A DNA stretch of 64,000 nucleotides from Barnesiella intestinihominis YIT 11860 (GTDB taxonomy: Bacteria > Bacteroidota > Bacteroidia > Bacteroidales > Barnesiellaceae): positions 110,200 to 174,199 of the forward strand of contig NZ_JH815206.1 of assembly GCF_000296465.1 (NCBI RefSeq), in the 5' to 3' direction. Made by a program: the position numbers and the translations under genes. Below the pieces are notes generated by a model that saw only the letters and a program-made list of their open reading frames with translations, was not told the DNA's origin and ran no database searches. Positions 8,829 to 16,105 of the stretch are shown one piece after another. Within the stretch, counting starts at the first letter, position 1. Each line of letters begins with the position of its first letter.

Positions 8829-9305
8829 TCAGAATAGAGCAGAGATGAAGACAACCACGAAATAACCGCAGAGCGATACCTTTAAAATTACTCCTAAGAG
8901 AAATCCTACAAAAGCGCCCAGCCCGGCTTTGAGAGCTTCGTGTGTGAGTTTGCCACCCAACAGTTCACCAATGACGGCTCCCACGAGAGGACCGAAAATA
9001 ATGCCCCATGGAGGGAAGAGGAATATGCCGATGACGGTTCCCGCTATACAGCCCCGGTTCCCCCATTTGCTACCTCCGCTGTATTTCGTGCCGATGAGAG
9101 GTGTGAGGTAATCGAGCACCTGTACAATAATGACCAATATGGCCCAGACGATGAGCTGTGTCGCAGTAAACTGCACCTTGTCGGTGAGATGAAGAAGTAT
9201 CATGCCCACATAAGAGAGCGGAGGACCCGGAAGTGCCGGAAGAAAGCAACCCGCTAACCCGACGAGCAAGCATATCGCTCCTACAATAATCCATATAATA
9301 TCCAT
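8829..9305 (-). CDS. DUF456 domain membrane protein
   Basis: The chosen start at 9305 (MDIIWIIVGAICLLVGLAG) begins directly with a membrane helix. The 158-residue protein has four or five hydrophobic segments and the DUF456 pattern of glycine-rich helices: FLPALPGPPLSYVGM near residue 25, and PPWGIIFGPLVGAVIGELLGG at about residues 100-120. The function of the family is unknown. Two promoter boxes, at 9408-9415 and 9490-9497, read into it, leaving a leader of about 100 bases or more. Confidence 0.85.
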   Translation of the reverse strand: MDIIWIIVGAICLLVGLAGCFLPALPGPPLSYVGMILLHLTDKVQFTATQLIVWAILVIIVQVLDYLTPLIGTKYSGGSKWGNRGCIAGTVIGIFLFPPWGIIFGPLVGAVIGELLGGKLTHEALKAGLGAFVGFLLGVILKVSLCGYFVVVFISALF

Positions 9306-9407
9306 ATCATATCTATATTTTGCACGTTGTGCATGCAGAGTAAAAAGCGAGTCGGATAAAACCAACCTCATTTTTTCGTGCCCAGCCCGACTTATTCTCG
9401 CATATTG

Positions 9408-9497
9408 CAAAGATAGTGAAAGGTGAGCGCAGAGGCAAACGGAAATCTCATTTCAGTTTTGACTATGCCGAGCCGTATCCTATATTCTACAAATATA
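9408..9497 (-). promoter_or_regulatory. Tandem double-promoter cassette upstream of the DUF456 gene
   Basis: Two minus-strand -7 boxes, TATCTTTG (9408-9415) and TATATTTG (9490-9497), lie 82 bases apart. Each is preceded by the same stretch (GTTTGCCTCTGC, then CTTTCAC), which supplies a TTTG -33 box at 20-base spacing. The stretch between them contains CTCGGCATAGTCAA. The cassette recurs at 63822-63905 and, more diverged, at 24522-24609. Confidence 0.7.
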
Positions 9498-9621
9498 GTG
9501 AAAGGTAAGTGCAGAGGCAAACGGAAATTGCATTTTCGATTTGCTTCCTATATTCGTAGTGACAAAGATAATATGAACGAACACAGAAACAAATAAATTT
9601 GGTTATCTCCTTGCCTTGCAC

Positions 9622-9629
9622 TATTTTTG
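9622..9629 (+). promoter_or_regulatory. Promoter -7 box of the GH10-like lipoprotein gene
   Basis: TATTTTTG fits TAnnTTTG; the leader to the ATG at 9654 would be short. A TTG in the box would extend the frame but cannot be both promoter and start, which supports the ATG. Confidence 0.6.
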
Positions 9630-9653
9630 TCTCACAAAACAAAAATCAATACA

Positions 9654-11150
9654 ATGAAACTTAAAATTTATTTATCACTATTATTGTTTTCCTTTTTAAG
9701 CGGAATGGTGTCGCAGGGCGCAGAACACCCGAAACGAGAATTTCGCGGCGCATGGATTCACACGGTAGGTCAGAGTCGCTACATGGAGATGAATCGGGAT
9801 GCGATGCAAGACTATTTCGACCAAATGTTGGATAGTTTGCAGCATATCGGTATCAATGCGGTTATTTTCCAAGTACGCCCGACGGCCGATGCCTTTTATC
9901 GTTCGGAACTTGAACCGTGGAGCAAGTATCTGACCGGGAAGCAAGGCGTGGCTCCCGAACCGTTGTGGGACCCGTTGCAGTATATGATCGAGCAATGTCA
10001 TGCCCGCAACATGGAGTTGCATGCGTGGCTCAACCCTTATCGGGTGGGAACTAATGCCGATGAGCCGCTCGCCGCATCGCACATCTATCATAAACACCCC
10101 GAATGGTTCGTTCGGTATGGCCGACAGCTCTATTTCGATCCGGGGTTACCGGAGTGCCGCCGCTTCATCGGCCGGGTAGTCGACGATATTGTATCGCGAT
10201 ACGATGTAGATGCCATTCACATGGACGACTATTTTTATCCTTATCCGATAGCAGGCAGCGAGTTCCCCGATGAAAACAGTTATGCCCGGTACGGTAACGG
10301 TATGGATCGTGGCGATTGGCGTCGGGAGAATGTCAATGCATTGATTAAGGAACTGCACAAGATTATAAAATCGCGTAAACCGTGGGTGCGATTCGGTATC
10401 AGCCCGTTCGGTATTTACCGGAATCAAAAGAGCGACCCGGACGGCAGTGCGACGAACGGGTTGCAAAACTACGACCAGCTCTATGCCGATGTGTTGCTGT
10501 GGACACGCAACGGTTGGGTCGATTACATGTTACCGCAACTTTATTGGGAGATAGGTCATCAGGCCGCATGTGTCGAGACACTGATTTATTGGTGGAACAA
10601 TCATGCCAACGGACGTCATCTCTACATCGGTCAAGACGTGGCACGTACGATGAATGCTACCGACGTGAATCCCATATACACGCAACTGAACCATAAAATG
10701 CAGTTGAGCCGTTATCTCGACCATGTAGGTGGAAACTGTTTCTGGCCGGGCTATTCCTTGTTGGAAAATTATAAAGGCATAGCCGACGACTTGAAGGGGT
10801 ATTACCATGCGGTTCCCTCCCTTATCCCGGCCTATACGTTTATCGACAGCAAGGCTCCCGACGAGGTGAAGGGTTTGAAGGCAAAATGGACTCCCGAGGG
10901 ATACGAATTGCAGTGGAAAAGAAAGAAAACCAACGATGAGATGCAGAAGCAAATTTATTTCTGTGTCTATCGTTTTGCACCCAGCGAAGACATTTGTTTA
11001 TGTGATGCATCCCATCTCGTAGCCATTACTCGGGACACGAAATTTTTGCTCCCTTATAAACACGGAACCCGTCAGTATGTATATGTAGTGACGGCAGTAG
11101 ACCGTATGCACAACGAAAGTAAGGGTAAGATAAAGAAAGTGAAGTTGTAA
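9654..11150 (+). CDS. Glycoside hydrolase family 10-like secreted protein (DUF187/GHL10)
   Basis: The 498-residue product starts with a signal peptide (MKLKIYLSLLLFSFLSGMVSQG). The TIM-barrel domain has the family hallmarks REFRGAWIHTVG near residue 30, NAVIFQVRPTADAFY, ELHAWLNPYRVGT and DVDAIHMDDYFYPYP; acidic residues in the last block are in the catalytic position. After about residue 400 comes a fibronectin-type-III-like domain (APDEVKGLKAKWTPEGYELQWKR). Family members act on peptidoglycan or glycan chains outside the cytoplasm. The exact substrate is not readable. The gene is monocistronic and converges on pckA. Confidence 0.88.
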   Translation: MKLKIYLSLLLFSFLSGMVSQGAEHPKREFRGAWIHTVGQSRYMEMNRDAMQDYFDQMLDSLQHIGINAVIFQVRPTADAFYRSELEPWSKYLTGKQGVAPEPLWDPLQYMIEQCHARNMELHAWLNPYRVGTNADEPLAASHIYHKHPEWFVRYGRQLYFDPGLPECRRFIGRVVDDIVSRYDVDAIHMDDYFYPYPIAGSEFPDENSYARYGNGMDRGDWRRENVNALIKELHKIIKSRKPWVRFGISPFGIYRNQKSDPDGSATNGLQNYDQLYADVLLWTRNGWVDYMLPQLYWEIGHQAACVETLIYWWNNHANGRHLYIGQDVARTMNATDVNPIYTQLNHKMQLSRYLDHVGGNCFWPGYSLLENYKGIADDLKGYYHAVPSLIPAYTFIDSKAPDEVKGLKAKWTPEGYELQWKRKKTNDEMQKQIYFCVYRFAPSEDICLCDASHLVAITRDTKFLLPYKHGTRQYVYVVTAVDRMHNESKGKIKKVKL

Positions 11151-11280
11151 ACCGGCATCTTCATCGACCGATAAAAGCAGAAAGAAGTACATGGAAAAGT
11201 CAAGCTATATTTAACCTCCTCTGTTTTTACTCCTTCGGTGCTTTGTGTGTATTCTTTCCCTTTTCTCTCCCCTGTACACT

Positions 11281-11466
11281 CTTAACCTCCTCCCTTGCCG
11301 TGTCCCGTAGCATTGCGGGGTGTGGCGTCAGCCATATAGGAAAGGTGTCCGTAGGACGGAGGGGTTAGAAAATACCGGCAACAACAAAAATAACAGGGAG
11401 CAGCAACCTCTCCCTCTGTGTCGCGCAGCGATATAGGGGGAGTGCCCGCAGGGCGAGGGGGTTAAA
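11281..11466. repeat. Hairpin-unit array 3, left part (two units)
   Basis: Unit 11282-11368 has CCCGTAGCATTGCGGG, GGCGTCAGCC and a 3' hairpin GTCCGTAGGAC. Unit 11403-11465 has GTCGCGCAGCGAT and GCCCGCAGGGC. Both end in GGGGTTA. The array continues after the inserted 208-bp element at 11488-11695. This is the gap between the GH10-like gene and pckA. Confidence 0.8.
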
Positions 11467-11487
11467 TTCCCTGTAAAAAAAATCTCA

Positions 11488-11695
11488 AAATCTAAGAAGC
11501 TGTTTTAAATTTATTCCAAGACAGATTGAGACCTATGTTGAAGCTGATTGGAGTCCGAGATAGGCAGTCAATAGCGGGCTATTGACAAAAATCAAGGGGT
11601 TCAAGATGCGAGACAGGGGCTCAATATGGCCGGAACATACCTGCTTGCAATGATAATATTATTTCTCTATAAATTTAAAACAGCTTCTTAGATTT
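11488..11695. mobile_element. 208-bp MITE-like element with perfect 27-bp terminal inverted repeats
   Basis: The ends 11488-11514 and 11669-11695 are exact reverse complements over 27 bases (AAATCTAAGAAGCTGTTTT at the outer left). The interior has no ORF but holds an 18-base palindrome, TCAATAGCGGGCTATTGA. Perfect ends with a non-coding interior are what a non-autonomous transposable element looks like. No transposase is in the window, so the parent insertion sequence is unknown. A target duplication is not clear (A/T-rich flanks). Confidence 0.8.
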
Positions 11696-11892
11696 AACCC
11701 CTCTCCGTAGGATTCACTCCTGCGGCGTCCCCTATCTCCGATTGAAAATCGAAGCAGGGGAGAAGTTGGAAACTACCAACCGACTAACAAAATAGCCCTC
11801 AACAAAATAAGTATAAGCATCTCAACCTTTCCCTTGCCATATCCCATAGCACTATGGTCTGTTTTCCACATGGAAAATATAGAGAAGTAAGG
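11694..11892. repeat. Hairpin-unit array 3, right part (two units)
   Basis: Unit 11694-11775 is in the opposite orientation to the left part. It has stem CCGTAGGA with TCCTGCGG and the hairpin CGATTGAAAATCG. A diverged unit at 11819-11892 keeps the layout but with CCATAGCACTATGG in place of the usual CCCGTAGTATTACGGG, so both arms changed together. No gene is supported between 11893 and the pckA terminator. Confidence 0.65.
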
Positions 11893-12021
11893 AATTCATC
11901 GAAACAGCCCCGTCGATTTTCCAAAAAAAGTTTTATACACTATTATACCCACCTTGTAACACCACGAGACACAGCAGAAGACAATACTTTCATCGTTATT
12001 GAAAATCCACCGGACCATCAC

Positions 12022-12060
12022 AAAAAAACAACAGGCCGCTTCGACGAAGCGGCCTGTTGC
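12022..12060 (-). terminator. Rho-independent terminator of pckA
   Basis: A perfect 15-bp stem (CAACAGGCCGCTTCG with its complement) starts 24 bases after the pckA stop and is followed on the minus strand by TTTTTTT. Confidence 0.92.
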
Positions 12061-12083
12061 GTATAGAGTCAAATCGTGTACGA

Positions 12084-13691
12084 TTACAATTTCGGACCGG
12101 CAGCAACCAAAGCCTTACCGGCGGCATTACCTTCGAATTTAGAGAAGTTCTTGATGAAACGAGCGGCCAAATCCTTAGCTTTAACTTCCCAATCGGCAGC
12201 ATTAGCATAAGTATCGCGAGGATCGAGGATATTTTTGTCCACACCCGGCAACTCAGTAGGAACAACGAAGTCGAAATAAGGAATAACCTTTGTCGGAGCT
12301 TTGTCGATAGAGCCATCGAGAATAGCATCGATAATACCACGAGTATCGCGGATAGAGATACGTTTGCCCGTACCGTTCCAACCGGTGTTCACCAAATAAG
12401 CCTTAGCGCCTACCATTTCCATTTTCTTAACCAGCTCTTCGGCATATTTGGTCGGATGCAACGACAAGAATGCAGCTCCGAAGCAAGCCGAGAAAGTAGG
12501 AGTCGGTTCGGTAATACCGCGTTCTGTTCCGGCCAATTTAGCGGTGAAACCAGACAAGAAATAGTATTTGGTTTGTTCTGCGTTCAAGATAGAAACCGGA
12601 GGAAGAACACCGAATGCATCGGCCGACAAGAAGATTACTTGTTTAGCGTGAGGACCTTTCGATACCGGTTCTACGATATTCTTGATATGATAAATAGGAT
12701 AAGATACACGAGTATTTTCCGTTACGCTCTTATCTGCGAAATCGATCTTTCCGTTGGCATCAACCGTAACGTTTTCGAGAAGAGCGTCACGTGTAATGGC
12801 ATTGTAAATATCGGGTTCGCTTTCTTTATCCAAGTTGATAACTTTGGCATAGCAACCGCCTTCGTAGTTGAACACACCGTCGTTGTCCCAACCGTGTTCG
12901 TCGTCACCGATAAGCAAACGTTTCGGGTCGGTAGACAAAGTAGTTTTTCCCGTTCCGGAAAGACCGAAGAAGATAGCTGTGCTCTTACCTTCTTTATCGG
13001 TGTTGGCCGAGCAGTGCATCGAAGCCATACCTTTCAAAGGATTCAGATAGTTCATGATTGAGAAGATACCTTTCTTCATCTCACCGCCGTACCAAGTATT
13101 CAAGATAACTTGTTCGTTAGTCTTCAAGTTGAAAACGGTAGCGGTTTCAGAGTTCAGACCCAGCTCTTTGTAGTTGTCTACTTTCGCTTTGGCTGCGTTG
13201 AACGACACGAAATCGGGTTCACCGTAGTTAGCCAATTCTTCATCGGTAGGACGGATAAACATGTTCTTCACGAAGTGAGCTTGCCATGCAACCTCCATGA
13301 TGAAACGAACTTTCAAACGAGTAGCGGGGTTAGCGCCGCAGAAAGTATCCATTACGAACAATCTCTTTCCCGAAAGCTCTTTAACGGCTTTGGCTTTCAA
13401 ATCGGCCCAAGCTGCTTCCGAGCAAGGTTTGTTGTCGTTTTTATATTCATCGGTAGTCCACCAGATAGTATCTTTGCTGGCTTCATTCATCACAAAGAAT
13501 TTATCCTTAGGAGAACGACCGGTATAAATACCTGTCATTACATTCACAGCACCGAGTTCAGTCACCTGACCTCTTTCATAACCTTCCAATCCTGCTTTGG
13601 TTTCTTCCTCAAACAGAACTTCGTAAGAAGGATTGTGTAAAATCTCTTTTACATCCTTAATACCATACTTGCTTAAATCTAATGTTGCCAT
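12084..13691 (-). CDS. pckA: Phosphoenolpyruvate carboxykinase (ATP)
   Basis: The 535-residue protein has the ATP-type PEPCK features. The P-loop [26 protein letters not shown] near residue 250 combines the kinase-1a motif with the metal-binding DDE. The oxaloacetate/Mn site region includes [14 protein letters not shown] and [26 protein letters not shown] and [15 protein letters not shown] lie toward the C-terminus. In anaerobic Bacteroidales the enzyme mainly runs toward oxaloacetate, fixing CO2 and making ATP on the route to succinate. It has its own terminator and an upstream inverted repeat that may be an operator. Confidence 0.97.
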   Translation of the reverse strand: MATLDLSKYGIKDVKEILHNPSYEVLFEEETKAGLEGYERGQVTELGAVNVMTGIYTGRSPKDKFFVMNEASKDTIWWTTDEYKNDNKPCSEAAWADLKAKAVKELSGKRLFVMDTFCGANPATRLKVRFIMEVAWQAHFVKNMFIRPTDEELANYGEPDFVSFNAAKAKVDNYKELGLNSETATVFNLKTNEQVILNTWYGGEMKKGIFSIMNYLNPLKGMASMHCSANTDKEGKSTAIFFGLSGTGKTTLSTDPKRLLIGDDEHGWDNDGVFNYEGGCYAKVINLDKESEPDIYNAITRDALLENVTVDANGKIDFADKSVTENTRVSYPIYHIKNIVEPVSKGPHAKQVIFLSADAFGVLPPVSILNAEQTKYYFLSGFTAKLAGTERGITEPTPTFSACFGAAFLSLHPTKYAEELVKKMEMVGAKAYLVNTGWNGTGKRISIRDTRGIIDAILDGSIDKAPTKVIPYFDFVVPTELPGVDKNILDPRDTYANAADWEVKAKDLAARFIKNFSKFEGNAAGKALVAAGPKL

Positions 13692-13755
13692 TGTTTTTGA
13701 AATTTAATGGTTTATAAAATATTTCTCTTTTTTCTTAATCCATGAAAACCGACTG

Positions 13756-13763
13756 CAAAATTA
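13756..13763 (-). promoter_or_regulatory. Candidate pckA promoter -7 box
   Basis: TAATTTTG on the minus strand fits TAnnTTTG and lies 65 bases upstream of the ATG. No strong -33 element is visible. Confidence 0.45.
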
Positions 13764-13813
13764 AAAACAAATTCTACAAGTAACGATTTAATTAAAGAAA
13801 ATTTTCGCTAATT

Positions 13814-13832
13814 GTTTGTATTTATTACAAAC
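13814..13832. promoter_or_regulatory. Inverted repeat upstream of pckA, candidate operator
   Basis: GTTTGTA and TACAAAC are perfect inverted 7-mers separated by five bases. They lie about 50-75 bases upstream of the candidate pckA -7 box, where an activator would bind. The site is in the divergent pckA/upp gap and could also act on upp. Confidence 0.4.
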
Positions 13833-13941
13833 ACACCCTCAATCGCTATGCCAAGATAGCAAAAAGGTCTGTTTCTTTCCTTTTTAAAGAACAAAACAAA
13901 AGAAAAAACAATCTATAATTTTCCAAAACAAAATTTATACG

Positions 13942-13949
13942 TACTTTTG
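13942..13949 (+). promoter_or_regulatory. upp promoter -7 box
   Basis: TACTTTTG fits the TAnnTTTG consensus and lies 23 bases before the ATG of upp. Confidence 0.6.
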
Positions 13950-13972
13950 CTCTTCGGCAAAAAACACAAAAT

Positions 13973-14623
13973 ATGGAAGTAATCAATTTTGCGGAAAAAA
14001 ACTCGGTAATAAACCGATTTATGGCCGAATTAAGAGATGTAAATATTCAAACCGACCGAATCAGATTCCGGCGAAACCTCGAAAGAATAGGCGAAATAAT
14101 GGCTTACGAAATAAGTCACCGGCTCCATTACTCCGAGAAAAAAGTAAAAACACCGCTGGGAACGGCCCATGTCAATCTTCCCGACGATACAGTCGTGTTG
14201 GCCACTATTCTTCGGGCAGGTCTGCCTTTTCATCAGGGATTCCTCAGTTGCCTCGACGATGCCGAAAATGCATTTGTCTCGGCTTACCGGAAATATAAAG
14301 ACAAGCTGAATTTCGACATCTTTATCGAGTATATCGCTTCACCGCGAATCGATGGTAAAGTATTGGTACTCACAGATCCCATGCTGGCGACAGGCGGATC
14401 TATGGAGCTATCCTACAAAGCTCTGCTCACCAAAGGCACACCCAAAGACATACACATCGCATCGGTAATCGCAAGCCGGCAAGCGATCGATTACGTGAAA
14501 GACCACTTCCCCGAAAACACGACAATATGGGTAGGAGCGATCGACGATAAATTAGACGAACACTCCTACATCGTTCCGGGACTTGGCGATGCCGGAGATT
14601 TGGCATACGGAATAAAGGAATAA
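13973..14623 (+). CDS. upp: Uracil phosphoribosyltransferase
   Basis: The 216-residue protein belongs to the PRTase type-I fold. It has the uracil-PRTase PRPP loop VLTDPMLATGGS at about residue 130 and the C-terminal uracil-binding stretch SYIVPGLGDAGDLAYG. ILRAGLPFHQGFL provides the conserved RAG element. The enzyme salvages uracil to UMP with PRPP. It is followed 34 bases later by a GNAT-like gene on the same strand, probably co-transcribed. Confidence 0.95.
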   Translation: MEVINFAEKNSVINRFMAELRDVNIQTDRIRFRRNLERIGEIMAYEISHRLHYSEKKVKTPLGTAHVNLPDDTVVLATILRAGLPFHQGFLSCLDDAENAFVSAYRKYKDKLNFDIFIEYIASPRIDGKVLVLTDPMLATGGSMELSYKALLTKGTPKDIHIASVIASRQAIDYVKDHFPENTTIWVGAIDDKLDEHSYIVPGLGDAGDLAYGIKE

Positions 14624-14657
14624 CAACCGAGAACAAATTGCTGAAATTATAAACATC

Positions 14658-15788
14658 ATGTCAATCACTATTCAGGAAATATCAGGAACTCGCGGTTTGA
14701 AAAAGTTCGCAAAGTTCCCGATAAATTTATACAAAGGAAACGAATACTATGTACCGGCTCTGGTTCTGGACGAAGTAGGAACCTTGAATTCGAAAAACAA
14801 TCCGGCGTTCGACTTCTGCGAATCGGTTTACTACATGGCCTATAAAGACGGGGAACCCGTCGGCCGAATTGCCGGAATCATCAACCACAAAGCGAATGAA
14901 AAGTCCGGGGAAAAAGCCGGACGCTTCGGATTTGTCGATTTCATCGACGACAAAGAAGTCAGCAAAGCGCTTTTCAATGCCGTCGAAAAGTGGGCAAAAT
15001 CAAAAGGCATGACCGAAATACACGGGCCGCTCGGTTTTACCGACATGGATCCCGAAGGAACACTCGTCGAAGGATTCGACCAACTAAGCACGATGTCTGC
15101 CATCTACAACTATCCATACTACCCGCAACACATCGAAAGCATGGGCTACGAAAAAGCGATAGATTGGGTGGAATACAAAATAAAAGTACCCGAATGCGTA
15201 CCCGAAAAACATCAACGCATTAGCGACATCGTACAACGAAAGTACAATCTGCGAATTCTGAAATTCAAAAGCGCATCCGACGTATACAAAGGCAATTACG
15301 GTCAAAAAATTTTCGACCTAATCAACAACGCCTATGCCGATTTATATGGATATTCGACACTGTCTCAACGACAAATCGACTATTATGTAAAAATGTACAT
15401 TCCGTTATTACGGCTCGAAAACGTAACAGCCATTGTCGACGAGCAAGACGATTTGATCGCCGTGGGTATTGCCATTCCTTCTTTGTCGAAAGCCTTACAG
15501 AAATCGAGAGGCCGGCTGTTTCCTTTCGGTTTTATCCATCTGCTCAAAGCCCTCAAAGGAAAAAACGACGGGGTTGACCTCTTGTTGGTAGCTGTCCGTC
15601 CCGACTACCAAAGCAAAGGAGTCAATGCGTTGCTATTCTCCGACCTTATCCCGGTATTCATTCAAAACGGTTACAAATATGCCGAGAGCAATCCCGAACT
15701 CGAAATGAACGAGAAAGTACAATCCCAATGGCAATATTTCGAACGGCAACAACACAAACGCCGCCGAGCCTATACAAAAAAGATATAA
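14658..15788 (+). CDS. GNAT-superfamily-like protein of unknown substrate
   Basis: This 376-residue protein begins MSITIQEISGTRGLKKFAKFP and is of a type common in Bacteroidetes. A first half with GRIAGIINHKAN and GFVDFIDD, then EIHGPLGFTDMDPEGTLVEGFD, looks like one GNAT-like half. The second half has LLLVAVRPDYQSKGVNALLFSDLIPVF, the acetyl-CoA-binding region, followed by AESNPELEMNEKVQSQW. The ligand is unknown. It has no signal peptide or membrane helix and is probably cytoplasmic. The gene follows upp closely and ends before a strong hairpin. Confidence 0.75.
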   Translation: MSITIQEISGTRGLKKFAKFPINLYKGNEYYVPALVLDEVGTLNSKNNPAFDFCESVYYMAYKDGEPVGRIAGIINHKANEKSGEKAGRFGFVDFIDDKEVSKALFNAVEKWAKSKGMTEIHGPLGFTDMDPEGTLVEGFDQLSTMSAIYNYPYYPQHIESMGYEKAIDWVEYKIKVPECVPEKHQRISDIVQRKYNLRILKFKSASDVYKGNYGQKIFDLINNAYADLYGYSTLSQRQIDYYVKMYIPLLRLENVTAIVDEQDDLIAVGIAIPSLSKALQKSRGRLFPFGFIHLLKALKGKNDGVDLLLVAVRPDYQSKGVNALLFSDLIPVFIQNGYKYAESNPELEMNEKVQSQWQYFERQQHKRRRAYTKKI

Positions 15789-15815
15789 CACGCCAGTGAG
15801 CGAATCACCCATACC

Positions 15816-15855
15816 CACCCCCTTTGCGTTCAATAAATGAACCACAAAGGGGGTG
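15816..15855 (+). terminator. Hairpin terminator after the upp-GNAT unit
   Basis: CACCCCCTTTG pairs perfectly with CAAAGGGGGTG around an 18-base loop, starting 28 bases after the stop codon. The following TTCCATTTAT is only weakly T-rich. Nothing else is supported up to the next gene. Confidence 0.65.
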
Positions 15856-16105
15856 TTCCATTTATAATTACCCGTGACTTTTCCGGTAAACAAGCGACGA
15901 CCAAACCACGACAACCATAAAAACAGAGAAAGAGACAAAGGAGGAATCGAAACCCGGAAAGAAGAAAATACACTTTCGCCATCATCGAGTCTCGACGGAC
16001 AACAATAAAAAATTCCCGATTCGGTATAAGGGTACACGACGTTTTTGGTGTCATAATATGTGAATCCTTAAAAATATTATCGACATGAGAAACTATTTTA
16101 ACTCC

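Noticed and set aside
11488-11695. Possible small RNA gene
   Set aside because: The perfect inverted ends explain the structure better as a mobile element; no promoter or terminator was seen inside.
12057-13061. 334-codon plus-strand ORF opposite pckA
   Set aside because: Shadow of pckA; it also starts inside the pckA terminator.
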